A program made the position numbers and the translations under genes. A model generated the notes under the pieces. That model saw only the letters and a list, made by a program, of their open reading frames with translations. It had not been told where the DNA came from and did not search any database. Below, piece after piece: positions 61,528 through 64,000 of a stretch of DNA of 64,000 nucleotides (position 1 is its first letter; every line of letters begins with the position of its first letter). Source of the stretch: CADEFX01 sp963840425 (GTDB lineage: Bacteria; Pseudomonadota; Alphaproteobacteria; Rhizobiales; Hyphomicrobiaceae); NCBI GenBank assembly GCA_963840425.1, contig CAWIYZ010000035.1:124001-188000 (forward strand), in the 5' to 3' direction.

Positions 61528-62188
61528 AGTCTTCAACTCAGGGAACATATTTTCGAGGTAGAGAACATCCGTTGCATCGAGCGCCAAACGATACGCTTCC
61601 ATGCGTCCCAAGCGAACTTTAAGCGCTCCGTTCCTGGGTCGCAGCCACGGATCAGAAAACGTGCCACCCAATTCCACTGTCTGCATCTTGTCAAACCGAC
61701 CTTGTGACACGGCAGTGCGCACTCGCTGGGTGTCCACGCGCATTTGGAGATGATCGAGCAGGCGCATGAGAGAATGTTCCGCATCTCTGTGGAAATCCTC
61801 GTAATTGCAGACTAAGCATTTGGGATCTGCACCAAGCTCCTTCCACATCTCCCTGAACTGCCGTAGCGGCTGCGCACCGAAATGATGGTCTCGGACAAAG
61901 TTCGAGACCGTGCCCGTGTACTCGAAAATATCCGCAAACCGCCCCGTGACCTGATGATAAAGACTGACGAGAATATCGCCCGGATTTCGCGTCATGTAAA
62001 TCACCTTGTCGGCGGCTTTGATTCTGCTCCGACGGGGCTCCCTGTCAAAATTGTGCGGCGCGCGATCATGCGAGTTGAACTCGAAGCCATCGTGATGGAA
62101 GACGAGCCGATGATCCAATTCTAGCGTGCGCAGCATGTATCTGATCCTGTGCGGCCGGATTTCGATATGAGACAAACTCGATGGTCAT
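61468..62188 (-). CDS. Sulfotransferase (two 1-bp deletions in PAPS loop)
   Basis: About 240 aa after correction. The body is clear in one frame: RYMLRTLELDHRL, IKAADKVIYMTRNPGDILVS (3'-phosphate site), KCLVCNYEDFHRD and a C-terminal ALKVRLGRMEAYRL. The N-terminal PAPS loop is split over three frames. Adding one A in the run at 62160-62162 and one T at about 62147 yields FVSYRKSGRTWIRYML, a textbook 5'-phosphosulfate loop. The ATG at 62188 overlaps the glycosyltransferase stop as ATGA, which supports this reading. Substrate is probably the exported glycan or its lipid carrier. Confidence 0.82.
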
Positions 62189-63189
62189 TGCTGCAAGCCC
62201 AGAACGGGGCCGAGCCTGGCAGCATACATCTGCCAGGAAAATGCTCGTATGGCCTCAGTAGCGTTCCGAGCAAGGTTGGCCGCCCGCGCATTGTCGCTGA
62301 GCAACCGCTCAACCGCAGCCGATATTGCGGACGCGGAAGGTTTTTCCAGCACCACGGCCGTCTCCCCATCCCGCGCGAATGCCGTTGTCCCGTGCGGCGT
62401 GCAGATCAGCGGCACACCGCTCGCCATGGCCTCAGCGGCGAAATTCGACCATCCGCCGCGCATCTCCGTGTGCACAGCGATATCGATGTTGCGATAAAAG
62501 CTCGGCAGCTCGTCCTCGAACAGGACGCCGACGCGCTCGATACGCGGCATGCGTCGCAAATCAGGGCGTGCATCGAGGAGTGCATCGGCATTGCCCAGCA
62601 GCTTCAGACTCACATTATCCGGCAGCAATGCCAGGGCATCGACAAGCGCCTCTGCGTTCTTGTTGGCGAGGCCACCCAGCACAATCGGACCGCTCTGCTC
62701 ACGCGGGCGCTCATCGGTGGGGTGGAAACGGTCGATGTCCACCGCACCCAGAACTGTGTGAAACCGCTCAGCTTGAAACTGCGTATAGGTGCCCGGCGGC
62801 CAAGCCAGATTGTTGAATATCACCAGATGCGGCTGGAAGGTCCGGTTCACATGAAGGAAGCGCGGCTTCATACTCTGATCGTTCAGAACATGCTGGATTC
62901 TCCGGCCGAAGCGGGGATCGCGAAACCGGGCCAACCGATCGATGGTCTGGTCGCTAAAGCCGGCGCCGGGCACCATCACGAAATGCCAGCGCTGCGCCGC
63001 GCATTCGGTGAAACTCAGCACCGGAAAGCGTGAGGGCCAATGCGCGACCGGATGATCCGCCAGGCAAACGTAGACAAGCTCGTACTCTGCCGCCGACAAG
63101 GCACGACCCAAACGCTCGAAGCGCAGCATGCCACCCGAGAGAATGAGCTCCTCGCAGGCAACGAGAATGCGCTTGCGCAAGGCCATCAC
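62185..63189 (-). CDS. Glycosyltransferase family 4-like protein
   Basis: 334 aa. A GT-B fold is indicated by the C-terminal donor-binding half: IVLGGLANKNAEALVDAL, a hydrophobic strand, VGVLFEDELPSFYRNIDIAV, then GGWSNFAAEAMASGVPLICT with the E-x7-E-like motif and the DGETAVVLEKPSASAIS region. The N-terminal acceptor half is short and diverged (LVACEELILSGGMLRFERLG). Probably adds a sugar to a surface glycan. The ATG at 63189 overlaps the antiporter stop (ATGA) and its stop overlaps the sulfotransferase start (ATGA), so the three genes are one operon. Confidence 0.85.
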   Translation of the reverse strand: MMALRKRILVACEELILSGGMLRFERLGRALSAAEYELVYVCLADHPVAHWPSRFPVLSFTECAAQRWHFVMVPGAGFSDQTIDRLARFRDPRFGRRIQHVLNDQSMKPRFLHVNRTFQPHLVIFNNLAWPPGTYTQFQAERFHTVLGAVDIDRFHPTDERPREQSGPIVLGGLANKNAEALVDALALLPDNVSLKLLGNADALLDARPDLRRMPRIERVGVLFEDELPSFYRNIDIAVHTEMRGGWSNFAAEAMASGVPLICTPHGTTAFARDGETAVVLEKPSASAISAAVERLLSDNARAANLARNATEAIRAFSWQMYAARLGPVLGLQQ

Positions 63190-64000
63190 CCATCCCCGGC
63201 CCGGCGGCGCTGGCTCGGCCGGAAGGCCAGCGTGTCGCGTCCGGCTGCCGCCTGCAGCACCACGCGATATTCGTCGCGCTTCTCATGGATGGACGCGATC
63301 ACCGGCCCGGTCGGCACGCCGAGCCCCACAAGTGCCGCTTCCGAAAGCTGTAGGCTGGCCTCGATCGTCTCCGGCACCGCATCGGTCACGCCCAGCTCAT
63401 AGAGATGGCTCGCATGCTCCGCGTCGCGGGCGCGCGCAACAATGACGATATCGCTGCGCAGACTGCGCACGATCCCGACCAGCTCGTCGATCTCCTGCTG
63501 CAGATGAATGGTGAGGATGACCGCTTCCGCCTCGTCGATACCGCACCGCTTGAGGAACTCGGGGTTCTTGGCGTCACCGAAGTAGATCGGCCTGCCACGG
63601 CGGCGCCAGGCCGCCACCACCTTGGCATCGCGCTCGGTGACGAGGTGTTGCACGCCATGGCGCGTCAGCATGTCCGATACGAGCTCGCCGACGCGCCCGT
63701 GGCCGATGACGATGGCACTGGGCACCATGTCGTCCGGCGGCATCTCCAGCAACAACGGCTCCAAGGGCGGGGCGGGTATGAGCCTTCTCGCAAGCCAGCG
63801 CCCCGCTCGATCGAGCAGTGGGATGAGGACCATGGTGAGCGTCGTAATGGCGACGGCGAAGCTGCCGATCCCCGCCTGTATGACCCCATAGGCCATGCCG
63901 AGGCCGATGGCGATGAAAGCGAATTCGCCACCAGCCGCCAGCAGAAACGCGCTCTCGATGGAGCCGCGCCAGGAAAGCGAAAAGAGACGGGCCAAGCCGA
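63186..64000 (-). CDS. Monovalent cation:proton antiporter, KefB/CPA2 type (partial)
   Basis: The C-terminal 270 residues are in the window; the N-terminal membrane part runs past the right edge. The last two or three membrane helices (FLLAAGGEFAFIAIGLGMAY, IGSFAVAITTLTMVLIPLLD) are followed by a TrkA-N (RCK) domain with Rossmann motif VIGHGRVGELV and RGRPIYFGDAKNPEFLKRCG. This is the layout of glutathione-regulated K+ efflux systems KefB/KefC and related transporters. Its tight coupling to a glycosyltransferase is unusual and may be fortuitous. Confidence 0.88.
   Translation of the reverse strand, partial: GLARLFSLSWRGSIESAFLLAAGGEFAFIAIGLGMAYGVIQAGIGSFAVAITTLTMVLIPLLDRAGRWLARRLIPAPPLEPLLLEMPPDDMVPSAIVIGHGRVGELVSDMLTRHGVQHLVTERDAKVVAAWRRRGRPIYFGDAKNPEFLKRCGIDEAEAVILTIHLQQEIDELVGIVRSLRSDIVIVARARDAEHASHLYELGVTDAVPETIEASLQLSEAALVGLGVPTGPVIASIHEKRDEYRVVLQAAAGRDTLAFRPSQRRRAGDG

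Overview
The window is GC-rich, densely packed chromosomal DNA from an alphaproteobacterium, most likely of the order Hyphomicrobiales (Rhizobiales). The evidence is gene order and family content. A long minus-strand run nuoG-H-I-J-K-L-M-N-birA-rnj-mce-DUF1467-proS-lolC-lolD-dnaE and the plus-strand run pyrB-pyrC-plsY-dprA-topA-rnr-DUF983-nudix-rpmG, followed by pleD-divK, are layouts typical of that order. ProS is the short type without the editing insert. RNase J, DUF1467, DUF3572 and PleD/DivK fit as well. I cannot name the genus; a Hyphomicrobiaceae-like organism is a reasonable guess.

Layout. (1) 1-23.1 kb: housekeeping genes on the minus strand: replicative polymerase, lipoprotein sorting, prolyl-tRNA synthetase, RNase J, biotin ligase, half of respiratory complex I (nuoG to nuoN) and an MMPL/RND exporter. 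A terminator with no gene in front of it marks a probable small RNA at about 7.4-7.6 kb. (2) 23.4-27.3 kb: tusA, an aldo/keto reductase, tRNA-Val(CAC), a sulfotransferase and two uncharacterised proteins. (3) 27.5-38.6 kb: pyrimidine synthesis, phospholipid acyltransferase, DNA uptake, topoisomerase I, RNase R, L33. (4) 39.2-43.7 kb: the c-di-GMP/cell-cycle pair pleD-divK, a ROK sugar kinase and an extensin-like secreted protein. (5) 43.8-56.7 kb: an accessory region with leucine/fatty-acid catabolism (ivd, thiolase), a rhodanese, many small uncharacterised proteins, MgtE, and a family of palindromic repeats beginning CTAGTGT and ending ACACTAG. (6) 57-64 kb: a surface-polysaccharide locus with two tandem NodB-type deacetylases and a Wzm/Wzt-type ABC exporter on the plus strand, facing an antiporter-glycosyltransferase-sulfotransferase operon on the minus strand. 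This suggests an exported, possibly sulfated and deacetylated glycan.

Two things stand out. First, five palindromic elements of two subtypes (A and B) occur as two B-spacer-A composites in opposite orientations plus one solo A. Two of the five supply the stop codon of the adjacent gene, and one has a centre inverted relative to its arms. Second, six genes (nuoL, pyrC, the thiolase, the ABC permease, wzt and the last sulfotransferase) each carry one or two small indels, eight in all. Correcting them restores full-length family members and native gene overlaps. So many in essential genes points to draft-quality sequence rather than decay. One of them makes nuoL and nuoM a single open frame.
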